DNA of 64,000 nt from Methylopila jiangsuensis (GCF_027922305.1 NZ_BSFK01000005.1:1-64000); one strand, 5' to 3'; shown: positions 37,041-45,591, counted from the first letter of the stretch. Program-made: numbers and translations. Notes: generated from the sequence alone by a model not told the origin.

Positions 37041-37481
37041 TTTCGCTTGCGCTTGTTCTCTGCGTTCGCCGCGTCGCGGGAGATGACGCCGCTCGAAGGT
37101 TGGAGGGGGGACGCGCGCGGGCGTGCGGAGCGGGATGGGGACGTCGTGAAGCGCCGCGACCATGCCACGGCGCCGGCGTTTATGGAACGACGCCCGACCG
37201 ACGCCCCGCGTCTCGCCGACGCCCCGTCCACCCCCGCCTTCGGCCCAACATGCTGAAAAGCTTCCGGGTGTGGACGGACGAGGTGTCCGACGAGCGGTTC
37301 GCCCGCGTCCGTCAGGCTTCGACCTTCAGCGGCAAGGGCCCGACCAGGGGCGTGAGGACGCTCGCGCCGATGCGTTCCGGCGTTGGCGCGCCCTGCGGTC
37401 CCAGCCCAAAGTTCATATGAATTTCGGTATCTATCTGGTATCCTTCCGGCCTGGCCAGCACGACGTTGAAGGACGCCTACC
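37041..37481. other. Intergenic region with gene remnant before the RTX gene
   Basis: This 441-bp gap contains the presumed promoter of the pyruvyltransferase gene on its left, a decayed copy of the transglutaminase 3' end in the middle (37229-37281), and an AT-richer stretch (about 37410-37450) immediately before the RTX gene that probably carries its promoter. AAGGA precedes the RTX start by 8 nt. Confidence 0.55.
37229..37281 (+). pseudogene. Remnant of a second transglutaminase-like gene (3' end only)
   Basis: The segment encoding LKSFRVWTDE recurs, nearly identical in DNA to 36055-36108 at the end of the intact gene. Upstream CCGCCTTCGG also matches, but a single-base deletion (CGGC-CCAAC against CGGCGCCAAC) shifts the frame before it. 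The rest of the gene is not recognisable. After VWTDE the reading frame continues into unrelated codons instead of the normal stop. Confidence 0.65.
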
Positions 37482-38783
37482 ATGCCCACCCGTACCGGAA
37501 CCGACGGCAACGACACCATTTCAGCCCATGCCTATAATGATGAATTTTTAAGAAATTCCTATTATGGAAAAGGAGGAAATGACTATCTTCAGGGCGGATA
37601 TTTTAGTGATTCACTCTACGGCGAAGCTGGAAACGATGTAATTTATGGTTCTGATGGGGGAGATTACATCTATGATTCATCCGGATACACATACGCCAAC
37701 GGTGAAGCCGGGGACGATCTGATCTTTCTTAGAAACGGGACGGCGACCGCCTATGGCGGATCCGGCGCCGACGTGTTTGATTTCGGTGACATCACATCCT
37801 TCAACGCCTATGGCGAAGTCGGCGACGACATTGCGACTTTCGCGAACTCATCCGGAACGTTCTACGGTGGGACTGGCGATGACAGCGTGACGACGTACAA
37901 CGCTGCGGGAAAGTCCGTCACCTTTTACGGCGGAGCGGGGGACGACACGCTCACGGCGTCGGCCGGAACCGATATTTTCTACGGCGAAGCCGGTGACGAC
38001 ACCGTCAGCTACAGCAATTCGATCTCGGCGGTGACGGTCGATCTGCTGCGCAACGCCGGCGGCGGCGCCGCGGCGGGCGACAGCTGGTTCCGGGTCGAGA
38101 ACGTGATCGGCACGAACTACAACGACAACATCCGGGGCAACGGCGACTACAACTACATCTTCGGCGGAGCTGGAAACGACGTCATTTCCGGCGGCGCGGG
38201 CGGCGACAACCTCGATGGCGGCTTAGGCGTCGACCGGCTCGACTACAGCCGCTCCGACGCCGCCGTCACCGTCAACCTCGCCACCGGCGAGGCGAGCGGC
38301 GGACACGCCGAGGGCGACCAGTTCCAGGGCTTCGAGAGCCTCGAGGGCAGCGGCTACGCCGACCGGCTCACCGGCGACGCCGGCGTGAACCGGCTGTTCG
38401 GCGGCTACGGCGCGGACCGGCTCACCGGCGGCGGCGCCGGCGACAGCCTTTACGGCGGAACCGGCGCCGACCGGTTCATCTTCACCGACGTGGCCGACAG
38501 CCGCTCGTCCTCGGGCCGCGACGTGATCTACGATTTCAAGCGCTCGGAGGGCGACAGGATCGACCTGTCCGGCATCGACGCCTCGATCTCGGCCGGCGGC
38601 AACCAGGCCTTCAGCTTCATCGGGACGACCGCGTTTTCGTCCGGCGTTCAGGGACAGCTGAACTACCGGGCGTTCGATGGCTACCTGATGGTCTACGGCG
38701 ACATCAACGGCGACAAGGTCGGCGACTTCTCGATCCAGGTGCTGAACGTGGCGAGCCTCGCCGCCAGCGACTTCGTGCTGTAG
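37482..38783 (+). CDS. RTX calcium-binding repeat protein, serralysin-type C terminus
   Basis: 433 residues. Many glycine/aspartate nonapeptides are visible, such as YGEAGNDVI, YGGAGDDTL and FGGAGNDVISGG, which form calcium-stabilised beta-rolls once outside the cell. The final 100 residues (ADRFIFTDVADSRS, IYDFKRSEGDRIDLSGIDA, VYGDINGDKVGDFSIQV, ASDFVL) match the peptidase M10 serralysin C-terminal domain and a type I secretion signal. No protease domain is present, so it is not a protease itself. The secretion ABC genes are not nearby. The first half is clearly AT-richer than the second. Confidence 0.88.
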   Translation: MPTRTGTDGNDTISAHAYNDEFLRNSYYGKGGNDYLQGGYFSDSLYGEAGNDVIYGSDGGDYIYDSSGYTYANGEAGDDLIFLRNGTATAYGGSGADVFDFGDITSFNAYGEVGDDIATFANSSGTFYGGTGDDSVTTYNAAGKSVTFYGGAGDDTLTASAGTDIFYGEAGDDTVSYSNSISAVTVDLLRNAGGGAAAGDSWFRVENVIGTNYNDNIRGNGDYNYIFGGAGNDVISGGAGGDNLDGGLGVDRLDYSRSDAAVTVNLATGEASGGHAEGDQFQGFESLEGSGYADRLTGDAGVNRLFGGYGADRLTGGGAGDSLYGGTGADRFIFTDVADSRSSSGRDVIYDFKRSEGDRIDLSGIDASISAGGNQAFSFIGTTAFSSGVQGQLNYRAFDGYLMVYGDINGDKVGDFSIQVLNVASLAASDFVL

Positions 38784-38849
38784 ACAGGCGGGCTTGAAGC
38801 GTTCCGCCGCGGCCGGCGACGGGACGCGAAGCCACGGACGGTCGGACGA

Positions 38850-39887
38850 GTGAGCAGCATCGAGCTTTCCAGGGCGCGCCGGTTTTCGGTGGCGCCCATG
38901 ATGGACTGGACGGACCGGAACTGCCGGCTGTTCCATCGGGCGCTGAGCCGGAACGCGCTGCTCTACACCGAAATGGTGACCACGGGGGCCGTGCGGTTCG
39001 GTCCGCGCGAGCGGCTGCTCGGCTTTTCGGCCGAGGAGCAGCCGGTGGCGGTCCAGCTCGGCGGCTCGGAGCCGGCGGAGCTCGCCGAAGCCGCGAAGAT
39101 CTGCGCGGATTTCGGCTACGCCGAGATCAATCTGAACGTGGGCTGTCCGTCCGACCGGGTGCAGGACGGCCGCTTCGGCGCCTGCCTGATGCGGGAGCCG
39201 GACCGGGTGGCGGAGGGCGTCGCCGCCATGAAGGCCGCGGTGGCGATCCCGGTCACCGTGAAATGCCGACTCGGCGTGGACGAGCAGGACATCGAAGCCG
39301 CGCTCGACGCCATGGCCGACGCTGTGGTGGCCGCCGGCTGCGATGCGCTGATCGTGCATGCCAGAAAGGCGTGGCTGCAGGGCCTGAGCCCAAAAGAGAA
39401 CCGCGACGTGCCGCCGCTCGACTACGATCGGGTGTTCCGGCTGAAGGCGCGGCTGCCGCAGGTCTCCATCTCCATCAACGGCGGAATCGCCGATCTCGCC
39501 GCGGCCGAAGCGCTGCTCGCGCCCCGCGCGGGCGTCGCCCTGGACGGGGTGATGCTCGGCCGCGCCGCCTACCAGAACCCCGAGATCCTGTTGGGCGTGG
39601 ACGCCGCCCTGTTCGGCGAGGCGCCGCCCCACGCCACCGCCCGCGCGGCGGTGGAAAGCCTGTTCCCGGCGATAGAGGCGCATCTGAAACGCGGCGGGCG
39701 GCTGTCCAACTTCACCCGCCACATGATGGGGCTGTTTCCGGGCAAGCCCGGCGCGCGGGCCTTCCGCCGCCTGCTGAGCGAGGACGGGCCGAAGGCGGGC
39801 GCGGGCCTCGACGTGCTGCGCGCGGCGCTTGACCTGGTGCGCGATCACGGCTCCTTGAGCGAACGCGCCGAGGCCGACGCGGCCTGA
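38850..39887 (+). CDS. dusA: tRNA dihydrouridine(20/20a) synthase DusA
   Basis: 345 residues, TIM barrel with FMN. It begins RRFSVAPMMDWTDRNCRLFHRALS, the DusA start. The catalytic cysteine is in NVGCPSDRVQDGRFGACLM, FMN-binding lysine and histidine are in VTVKCRLGVDE and LIVHARKAWLQGLSPKENR, and SISINGGIAD and GVMLGRAAYQNP complete the site. It reduces uridine in the D loop of tRNA. GTG start. Independent of the RTX gene, 66 nt downstream of it. Confidence 0.95.
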   Translation: MSSIELSRARRFSVAPMMDWTDRNCRLFHRALSRNALLYTEMVTTGAVRFGPRERLLGFSAEEQPVAVQLGGSEPAELAEAAKICADFGYAEINLNVGCPSDRVQDGRFGACLMREPDRVAEGVAAMKAAVAIPVTVKCRLGVDEQDIEAALDAMADAVVAAGCDALIVHARKAWLQGLSPKENRDVPPLDYDRVFRLKARLPQVSISINGGIADLAAAEALLAPRAGVALDGVMLGRAAYQNPEILLGVDAALFGEAPPHATARAAVESLFPAIEAHLKRGGRLSNFTRHMMGLFPGKPGARAFRRLLSEDGPKAGAGLDVLRAALDLVRDHGSLSERAEADAA

Positions 39888-39936
39888 CCACGGCCACGAG
39901 CGGCGGGCGCAAGGGTTGAAACCCGGGAGCCCGCCC

Positions 39937-40776
39937 ATGGACCTCGTCTCCGCCATCCCGCTTCGGGAGCTTGTCGAACTCGGCCTCGGCCTGCTGGCGG
40001 CGGGCGTGATCACCGGCGTGCTCGCGGGCCTGTTCGGCGTCGGCGGCGGGGCGATCATCGTGCCGGTGCTGGCGGAGCTGTTCGATCACATCGGCGTCGC
40101 CGACAGCGTGGAGATGCAGCTCGCGGTCGGCACCTCGCTCGCGGTGATCGTGCCGACCTCGCTGCGCTCGTTCCGGGCGCACCGGGCGCGGGGCACCATC
40201 GACGAGGCGGCGCTGAAGGCGTGGATCCTGCCGGTGGCGCTGGGCGCCGCAGCGGGCGCGGCCATCGCGGCCTTCGTGACCTCGGACGCGCTGAAGGCGG
40301 TGTTCGCCGTGTTCGCGCTGGCCATGTCCGCCAACCTGCTGTTCGGCCGCGAGAGCTGGCGGCTGTCGAGCGATCTGCCGAGCCGCGTCGTCACCGGCGT
40401 CTGGGGCTTCGTGATCGCGGTGCTGTCGGCGCTGATCGGCATCGGCGGCGGCACGCTGGGCACGCTGTTCCTGCAGCTTCACGGCCGGCCGATCCACACC
40501 GCGATCGGCACCTCGTCCGGGCTCGGCGCGCTGATCTCGATCCCGGCCGCGCTGGGCTATGTGATCGCCGGCTGGCCGCACATGGCGGAGCTGCCGCCGC
40601 TGTCGCTGGGCTTCGTGTCGCTGGTGGGCGTGGCCATTCTTGCGCCGGTGTCGGTGCTCTCGGCGCCGCTCGGCGTGCGCATCGCCCACGGCCTGTCGCG
40701 GCGCACGCTCACCATCGCCTTCGGCCTGTTCCTGACGCTGGTGTCGGCGCGGTTCTTCTACGACCTCGCCACCTGA
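39937..40776 (+). CDS. TauE/SafE family transport protein (sulfite/anion exporter-like)
   Basis: 279 residues from ATG 39937 with GGGAG upstream. It has about eight transmembrane segments and two internal repeats whose glycine motifs are GVLAGLFGVGGGAIIVPVL and LSALIGIGGGTLGTLFL, the TauE/SafE signature. Members export sulfite, sulfoacetate or other anions, but most are uncharacterised. It ends 4 nt from the convergent small membrane gene, so neither has room for its own terminator. Confidence 0.88.
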   Translation: MDLVSAIPLRELVELGLGLLAAGVITGVLAGLFGVGGGAIIVPVLAELFDHIGVADSVEMQLAVGTSLAVIVPTSLRSFRAHRARGTIDEAALKAWILPVALGAAAGAAIAAFVTSDALKAVFAVFALAMSANLLFGRESWRLSSDLPSRVVTGVWGFVIAVLSALIGIGGGTLGTLFLQLHGRPIHTAIGTSSGLGALISIPAALGYVIAGWPHMAELPPLSLGFVSLVGVAILAPVSVLSAPLGVRIAHGLSRRTLTIAFGLFLTLVSARFFYDLAT

Positions 40777-40780
40777 GCCG

Positions 40781-41071
40781 TCAGACGTTGACGCCGAGCG
40801 AGGCCAGCGTGTCCTGCCCGTAGATGAAGAGCAGCGCGAGGCCGACCGCGACCGCGAGCCACAGCGCCACGGCCTTGAGCGTGCGCGAGCCGTCGGTCAT
40901 GGCGTTGGCGAACACGCGGGGGCCGATCCAGGCCGCGAGGCAGATCGAGGCGATGGCGCCGGCCCAGCGCTCGTTGGGGAAGTCGCCCAGCCCGCCGGCG
41001 AGGTCCGCCACCACGAACACCACCATGGTGGCGAGGATGACGACCACCAGCGCGCCCGCCACGCCCCTCAC
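40781..41071 (-). CDS. Small two- to three-helix membrane protein, possible truncated TIGR02281 protease anchor
   Basis: 96 residues from GTG 41071, which overlaps the DUF1289 stop by GTGA. Hydrophobic segments are about 5-28 (GALVVVILATMVVFVVADLA), 41-58 and 71-89 (VALWLAVAVGLALLFIYG), ending GQDTLASLGVNV. The arrangement recalls the N-terminal membrane module of the TIGR02281 clan AA aspartic proteases that often follow DUF1289 genes in Hyphomicrobiales. The protease domain is absent: the frame stops 4 nt from the convergent TauE gene. The family link is inference. Confidence 0.5.
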   Translation of the reverse strand: MRGVAGALVVVILATMVVFVVADLAGGLGDFPNERWAGAIASICLAAWIGPRVFANAMTDGSRTLKAVALWLAVAVGLALLFIYGQDTLASLGVNV

Positions 41072-41274
41072 GACGCGTAGCTCCGGCCGGCGTCGCGGGC
41101 GATTTTGCGGCGGTCGGGCAGCTTGCGCATGGCGGCGTCGCGCTCGGCGTCGGACATGCGCGCCCAGGCGCCGATCTCGGCCAGCGTGCGGAAGCAGCCC
41201 TCGCACCAGCCGGTGGCGGGGTCCATCACGCAGACGGAGACGCAGGGGCTCTTGATCGGGCGTCGGCTCAGCAT
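41068..41274 (-). CDS. DUF1289 small cysteine-rich protein
   Basis: 68 residues from ATG 41274; an upstream start at 41310 is less likely. It has four spaced cysteines, SPCVSVCVMD and GWCEGCFRTLAEI, followed by WARMSDAERDAAMRKLPDRR. This is the DUF1289 pattern, probably a metal-binding or zinc-ribbon-like fold. Function unknown. It is co-oriented with cobS and the small membrane protein. Confidence 0.88.
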   Translation of the reverse strand: MLSRRPIKSPCVSVCVMDPATGWCEGCFRTLAEIGAWARMSDAERDAAMRKLPDRRKIARDAGRSYAS

Positions 41275-41333
41275 GGGGCGATGCTTGGCGCGAAGCGGCC
41301 GCGCGCGCAAGAGACGTTCGCGTCATCCGATGG

Positions 41334-42110
41334 TCAGGAGGCGGCCATGAGCAGGCCGGCCAGCGCGGCGATCTCCGCCACCTGCGCCGCCGCGCCGCAG
41401 ACGTCGCCGGTGACGCCGCCGATCTGCCGCCGGCTCAAGGCGGACAGCCCGAGCACCGCAAGGCCCGCGAGCAGGATCGCGACGAGGCCGCCGGCGAGCC
41501 CGCCCGCGAGCAGCGCCGCGGCGGCTCCCAGCCCGCATCCGGCGAGCACGGCGGCGAGGCTCGGGCGGGCCGCATGGCCGGCGCCGTCCGTGCGCGCGGG
41601 CGGCAGCAGCCGGGTCGGCGCCAGCGCCAGCGGCCGGGCGAGCGCGGCCGCGGCGACGAGCGCAAGTCCCGCGCTCGGACCCTGCGCCTCCGCCAGCCCC
41701 GCGATCAGCGCCACCCGCAGGATCAGCGCCAGCGCCAGCGCCGCGGCGCCGTAGCTGCCCACCGCGCTGTCGCGCATGATGGCGAGCTTCTGCTCCCGCG
41801 TGCGGCCGCCGCCGAACCCGTCCGCCACATCCGCGATGGCGTCCTCGTGCAGCGCGCCGCACAGCGCCACCGCCGCCGCCGTCGCGAAGGCTGAGCCCGC
41901 GAGCGGCGTCAGGCCCACGCCGAGCGCCAGCGCCAGAGTTGCGCCGGATACAGCCCCGACCACGACGCCTGCGACGGGCGCGGCCGCGGCCACGCCGTCG
42001 AACAGCGGTCCGGTCTCCTGCGCGCCGAAGCGGGCGGGGGCGGGCAGGCGGGTGAAGAAGCGCAGCGCGTCGGCGAGGGCGTCGGCCCCGCGGGTGATCA
42101 GATCAGGCAT
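41334..42110 (-). CDS. cobS: Adenosylcobinamide-GDP ribazoletransferase (cobalamin-5'-phosphate synthase)
   Basis: 258 residues, polytopic. It starts LRFFTRLPAPARFG, a common CobS opening, then ALHEDAIADVADGFGGGRTREQKLAIMRDS, the acidic active-site block, and ends with GGVTGDVCGAAAQVAE. It joins adenosylcobinamide-GDP and alpha-ribazole(-phosphate) in the last step of B12 assembly at the membrane. It is divergent from cobT, its direct pathway partner. Also called CobV. Confidence 0.93.
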   Translation of the reverse strand: MPDLITRGADALADALRFFTRLPAPARFGAQETGPLFDGVAAAAPVAGVVVGAVSGATLALALGVGLTPLAGSAFATAAAVALCGALHEDAIADVADGFGGGRTREQKLAIMRDSAVGSYGAAALALALILRVALIAGLAEAQGPSAGLALVAAAALARPLALAPTRLLPPARTDGAGHAARPSLAAVLAGCGLGAAAALLAGGLAGGLVAILLAGLAVLGLSALSRRQIGGVTGDVCGAAAQVAEIAALAGLLMAAS

Positions 42111-42246
42111 CGGCTATCGCACATGCGAAAACAGGACGGGCGTCCGGCGTTCCTAGCATGGCGCCGCAGCGAAGGCGCGCTTGGCGGCTCATGACCGATC
42201 GGCTATGCGACAGGTCCGTGATATCGCATGCCGCATGAGGTTCCCC

Positions 42247-43311
42247 ATGGCGCTGACCACCGAGTCGCGCGTCCCGCCGGTCGAGAGGGGCCTGCCCTTC
42301 GACGACATCCGGGCGCTGCTGGCGCGCATGCCGGGGCCGGCTTCGGCGCGGGCGGACGAGGTTCGCGCCCGCGAAGCCCAACTGGTGAAGCCCACGGGCG
42401 CGCTTGGCCGGCTGGAAAGCCTGTCCGAATGGCTCGCCGCCTGGCAGGACCGCAGCCCGCCCACCGTCGCCCGCCCCATGGTGGCGATCTTCGCCGGCGC
42501 CCACGGCGTGGCGGCGCGGGGCGTCTCGGCCTATCCGGCGGAGGTGACGCGGCAGATGCTCGACGCCTTCGGCAAGGGCCACGCCGCCATCAACCAGATC
42601 TGCGCGGCCTTCGACATCGGCCTGAAGGTGTTCGATCTGGCGGCCGACCGGCCGACGCCGGACATCACCGAGGACGCCGCCATGAGCGAGGCCGAATGCG
42701 CCGCGACCATGGCTTACGGCATGGAGGCGATCCACGGCGGGATCGACCTGCTGGTGGTGGGCGAGATGGGCATCGGCAACACCACGGTCGCGGCGACGCT
42801 CGCCTGCGCGCTGTATGGCGGCCAGCCCGAGGACTGGGTCGGCCGCGGGACCGGCGTCGACGACGAGGGCCTCGCCCGCAAGGCGTCGGCCGCGCGCGCG
42901 GCGCTGGAGCGGCATCGCGATCATCTGGACGATCCGCTGGAGGCGCTGCGCCGGGTCGGCGGGCGCGAGCTTGCGGCCATGGCCGGCGCCATTCTGGCGG
43001 CGCGGCTGCAGCGGGTGCCGGTGGTGCTCGACGGCTATGTGGCGACGGCCGCCGCCAGCGTTCTGCACGCGCTCGACGCCAGCGCGCTCGACCATTGCGT
43101 CGCGGGCCATCTCTCCGCCGAGACCGCCCACGCTCGCCTGCTCGCCAAGCTCGAGATGAAGCCGCTGCTGGATCTGGGTCTTCGGCTCGGCGAGGGCTCG
43201 GGCGGCGCGCTCGCGGTGTCCATGCTCAAGGCGGCGGTCGCCTGCCACACCGGCATGGCGACCTTCGCCGAGGCCGCGGTCGCCGACAGGGAGCCGGCGC
43301 CGGAGGCGTGA
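42247..43311 (+). CDS. cobT: Nicotinate-nucleotide-dimethylbenzimidazole phosphoribosyltransferase
   Basis: 354 residues from ATG 42247 with GAGG upstream; the frame extends to 42181 but without support. VAIFAGAHGVAARGVSAYP, VVGEMGIGNTTVAATLAC, and LRLGEGSGGALAVSMLKAA, which carries the catalytic glutamate, identify it. It makes alpha-ribazole phosphate, the lower ligand used by CobS. It is called CobU in the Pseudomonas nomenclature. No cobalamin-riboswitch motif is visible in the 136-bp gap. Confidence 0.95.
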   Translation: MALTTESRVPPVERGLPFDDIRALLARMPGPASARADEVRAREAQLVKPTGALGRLESLSEWLAAWQDRSPPTVARPMVAIFAGAHGVAARGVSAYPAEVTRQMLDAFGKGHAAINQICAAFDIGLKVFDLAADRPTPDITEDAAMSEAECAATMAYGMEAIHGGIDLLVVGEMGIGNTTVAATLACALYGGQPEDWVGRGTGVDDEGLARKASAARAALERHRDHLDDPLEALRRVGGRELAAMAGAILAARLQRVPVVLDGYVATAAASVLHALDASALDHCVAGHLSAETAHARLLAKLEMKPLLDLGLRLGEGSGGALAVSMLKAAVACHTGMATFAEAAVADREPAPEA

Positions 43312-43318
43312 GAGAGGC

Positions 43319-44059
43319 TCACCCCGCCGGGCGGAGTTTCCGCAGCCTGCGGCGGTCGGCCAGGTCCACCGCGCGGCGCACGATCTCCACCAGGATCAGG
43401 TACAGGATCGCCGCCCAGAGATAGACCTCGAAATCCGCTGAGCGGCCGAAGGCGTAGCGGGTGGCGCTGAAGATCTCCGACACGGTGACGACGCCCGCCA
43501 CCGCGCTGCCCTTGATCAGCAGGATCAGCTCGTTGCCGAGCGGGCGCAGGGACAGGCCCAGCGCCTGCGGCAGCAGCACGCGGGCGTAGAGCGCGAAGCG
43601 GCCGAGCCCGAGCGCCTCCGCCGCCTCCCGCTGGCCTTGAGGCAAGGCGGCGAGCGCGCCGTGGACGATCTCCGACTGGTAGGCGGCGGTGTTGAGGGTG
43701 AAGGCGAGCGCCGCGCACCAGAACGGATCGCGCAGCAGCCACCACAGCCCCGCCGCCTCCAGCTCATGCCGGAACTGCCCGGCGCCGTAATAGACAAGGA
43801 ACAATTGCGCCAGCAGCGGCGCGCCGCTGAAGAAGGCGGAGAAGCCCCGCGCGAACCCCGCCGCCAGGCGTCCGCCCTCGCGCCGGGCCATGGCCAGCGG
43901 GACCGCCAGCAGGAACCCGAGCGGGAACGACAGCGCCGTCAGCGCCAGCGTGGCTCCGAGCCCGGCGAGCACCCGAGGGCCGTAGCGCGCCATCAGCTCC
44001 GCGTCGAAGCCGAGCGCGCCCCAGAGCGCGAGGACGCCGTGGCCAAGCTCCGCCGTCAT
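43319..44059 (-). CDS. Polar amino-acid ABC transporter permease (HisM/GlnP-like)
   Basis: 246 residues. An N-terminal helix at about 30-55 (VLAGLGATLALTALSFPLGF) begins the BPD-transport domain, FFSGAPLLAQLFLVYYGAG is typical of this family, and the EAA motif is REAAEALGLGRFALYARVLLP. It begins with ATG overlapping the end of the next permease gene (ATGA), so the two are translationally coupled. With the binding protein upstream it should form an importer, but no ATPase gene is present in this cluster. Confidence 0.88.
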   Translation of the reverse strand: MTAELGHGVLALWGALGFDAELMARYGPRVLAGLGATLALTALSFPLGFLLAVPLAMARREGGRLAAGFARGFSAFFSGAPLLAQLFLVYYGAGQFRHELEAAGLWWLLRDPFWCAALAFTLNTAAYQSEIVHGALAALPQGQREAAEALGLGRFALYARVLLPQALGLSLRPLGNELILLIKGSAVAGVVTVSEIFSATRYAFGRSADFEVYLWAAILYLILVEIVRRAVDLADRRRLRKLRPAG

Positions 44060-44775
44060 CGGCCGGCGAACCGGACGCCGCGCTCGGCGCGGGCCTGCAG
44101 CCGGTCGGCGACGGCGCTGGAGACGAGCGCCAGCGCCACATAGATCAGGCAGGCGACGAGGTAGAAGGTGAAGGGCTGCCGCGTGGCGCCGACCGCGATC
44201 TGGGTCTCGCGCATCAGGTCGGCGAGCGCGATGGTGGAGACCAGCGCGGTGTCCTTCAGCAGCACGGCCCAGCCGTTGGCGAGACCGGGCAGCGCCAGCC
44301 GCCAGAGCTGCGGCAGCTCCACCAGCCGGAAGGCGAGGCCGGGCGAAAGCCCGAGCGCCAGCGCCGCCTCCCGCTGGCCGCGGGGCAGGGCGCCCATCGC
44401 CCCGGCGAAGACTTCGGCGGCGTAGGCGCCGAACACCAGCGCCAGCGCCGTGACGCCGGCGGCGAACGGGCCGATCTCCACCGCCACGCCGGGCGCGACG
44501 AGGGCGAGCAGCCGGTTCAGCAGCATCTGGCCGCCGTAATAGACGATGAACAGCGTGAGCAGTTCCGGCAGGCCCCGGAACAGGCTCGAATAGGCCTGGG
44601 CGAGCCCGCGCAGCGCCATGAGACGCGACCGCTGCATGACAGCCGCGCCAAGACCGAGCGCGAGCCCGAAGGGCAGGGTGGCCAGCGCCAGCGCCAGGGT
44701 GACGCCAAGGCCGGCCAGCAGCTCGTCGCCTCAGCCGCCGGGACCGAAACTCAGCAGGCGCAGCAGGTTCTCCAA
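44056..44775 (-). pseudogene. Polar amino-acid ABC permease (HisQ-like) with in-frame TGA near the start
   Basis: The frame encodes a full HisQ-like permease: LENLLRLLSFGPGG, a TGA codon at 44733-44731, then GDELLAGLGVTLALALATLP, first helix continued, and intact helices and EAA motif (REAALALGLSPGLAFRLVELP) to a normal stop. Relatives carry tryptophan at the stop position (GGWGDELL), so TGG has become TGA. The first downstream ATG (44637) would remove the whole first transmembrane helix. Likely inactive unless read through or a sequencing error. Confidence 0.7.
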
Positions 44776-44790
44776 CGCCGCGGCTGCCGG

Positions 44791-45591
44791 TCAGTACAGG
44801 CTAAAGGCGAAATACTTGGCGTTGATGCGGTCGTAGGTCCCGTCGGCGCGGATGGCGTCGATGGCGCCGTCGATCAGCGCCTTCAGCTCCGCGTCTTCCT
44901 TGCGCAGGCCCGCGCCCACGCCGGCGCCGAAGAACTCGGGATTGCGGATGTCCTGTCCGATGATCTGGCAGCACCTGCCCTCGTCGGAGGCGTCGAGCCA
45001 GGGCAGCAGCACGGTCTTGTCCGCGAGCACGGCGTCGAGCCGGCCGGAGGCGAGGTCCAGATTGGCCTCGGTCTGGGTGGGGTAGAGCCGGACCTCGGCC
45101 CCCGCCTTGGCGTAGACCTCTTCCAGGTAGTTGGCGCTGACGGTGCCGGTCTGGGCGCCGAGCGTCTTGCCGGCGAGCGCTTCGGGCGACGAGCCCCAGC
45201 CGCCGTTCGCCTTGTCGGCCACGAACAGGGCGGGGGTCTCGTAGTACTTCTTCGAGAAGGCGATCTGCTTCGAGCGCTCCGCCGTGATCGACAGGGAGGC
45301 GAAGATGGCGTCGATCTTGCCGGCTTTCAGCGCCGGGATCAGGCCGTCCCAGTCCTGCGTGACGAAGGCGCACTGCGCCTTGATCCGGTCGCAGACGGCT
45401 TTGGCGATGTCGATGTCGAAACCCTGAAGCTGGCCGTCCGGCCCGATGGCGTTGAAGGGCGGATAGGCGCCTTCCGAGCCGATGCGCAGCGTGGTCCAGT
45501 CCCGCGCCGAAGCGGGGCCGCAGAGCAGCGCGACGGCGGCCGCGACCGCAAGCGACAGGGCGCGCAGGCGTCCGTGCGCGATGAGGCTCAT
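44791..45591 (-). CDS. Amino-acid ABC transporter periplasmic binding protein
   Basis: 266 residues from ATG 45591 with GGAGA upstream. The signal peptide (LRALSLAVAAAVALLCGPAS) is followed by LRIGSEGAYPPFNAIGPDG, QGFDIDIAKAVCDR, DWDGLIPALKAGKIDAIFAS and ITAERSKQIAFSKKYY, the SBP family 3 blocks. Likely ligands are basic or polar amino acids; KYYETPALF resembles Lys/Arg/His-binding proteins. It is the first gene of the transporter operon. Confidence 0.9.
   Translation of the reverse strand: MSLIAHGRLRALSLAVAAAVALLCGPASARDWTTLRIGSEGAYPPFNAIGPDGQLQGFDIDIAKAVCDRIKAQCAFVTQDWDGLIPALKAGKIDAIFASLSITAERSKQIAFSKKYYETPALFVADKANGGWGSSPEALAGKTLGAQTGTVSANYLEEVYAKAGAEVRLYPTQTEANLDLASGRLDAVLADKTVLLPWLDASDEGRCCQIIGQDIRNPEFFGAGVGAGLRKEDAELKALIDGAIDAIRADGTYDRINAKYFAFSLY

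Noticed and set aside
37482..38783. CRISPR-like array at the repeat-rich RTX gene
   Set aside because: The repeats are coding, in phase with nonapeptides, imperfect and without spacers.
42111..42246. Cobalamin riboswitch between cobS and cobT
   Set aside because: No B12-box-like sequence or matching secondary structure was seen in the 136-bp gap.
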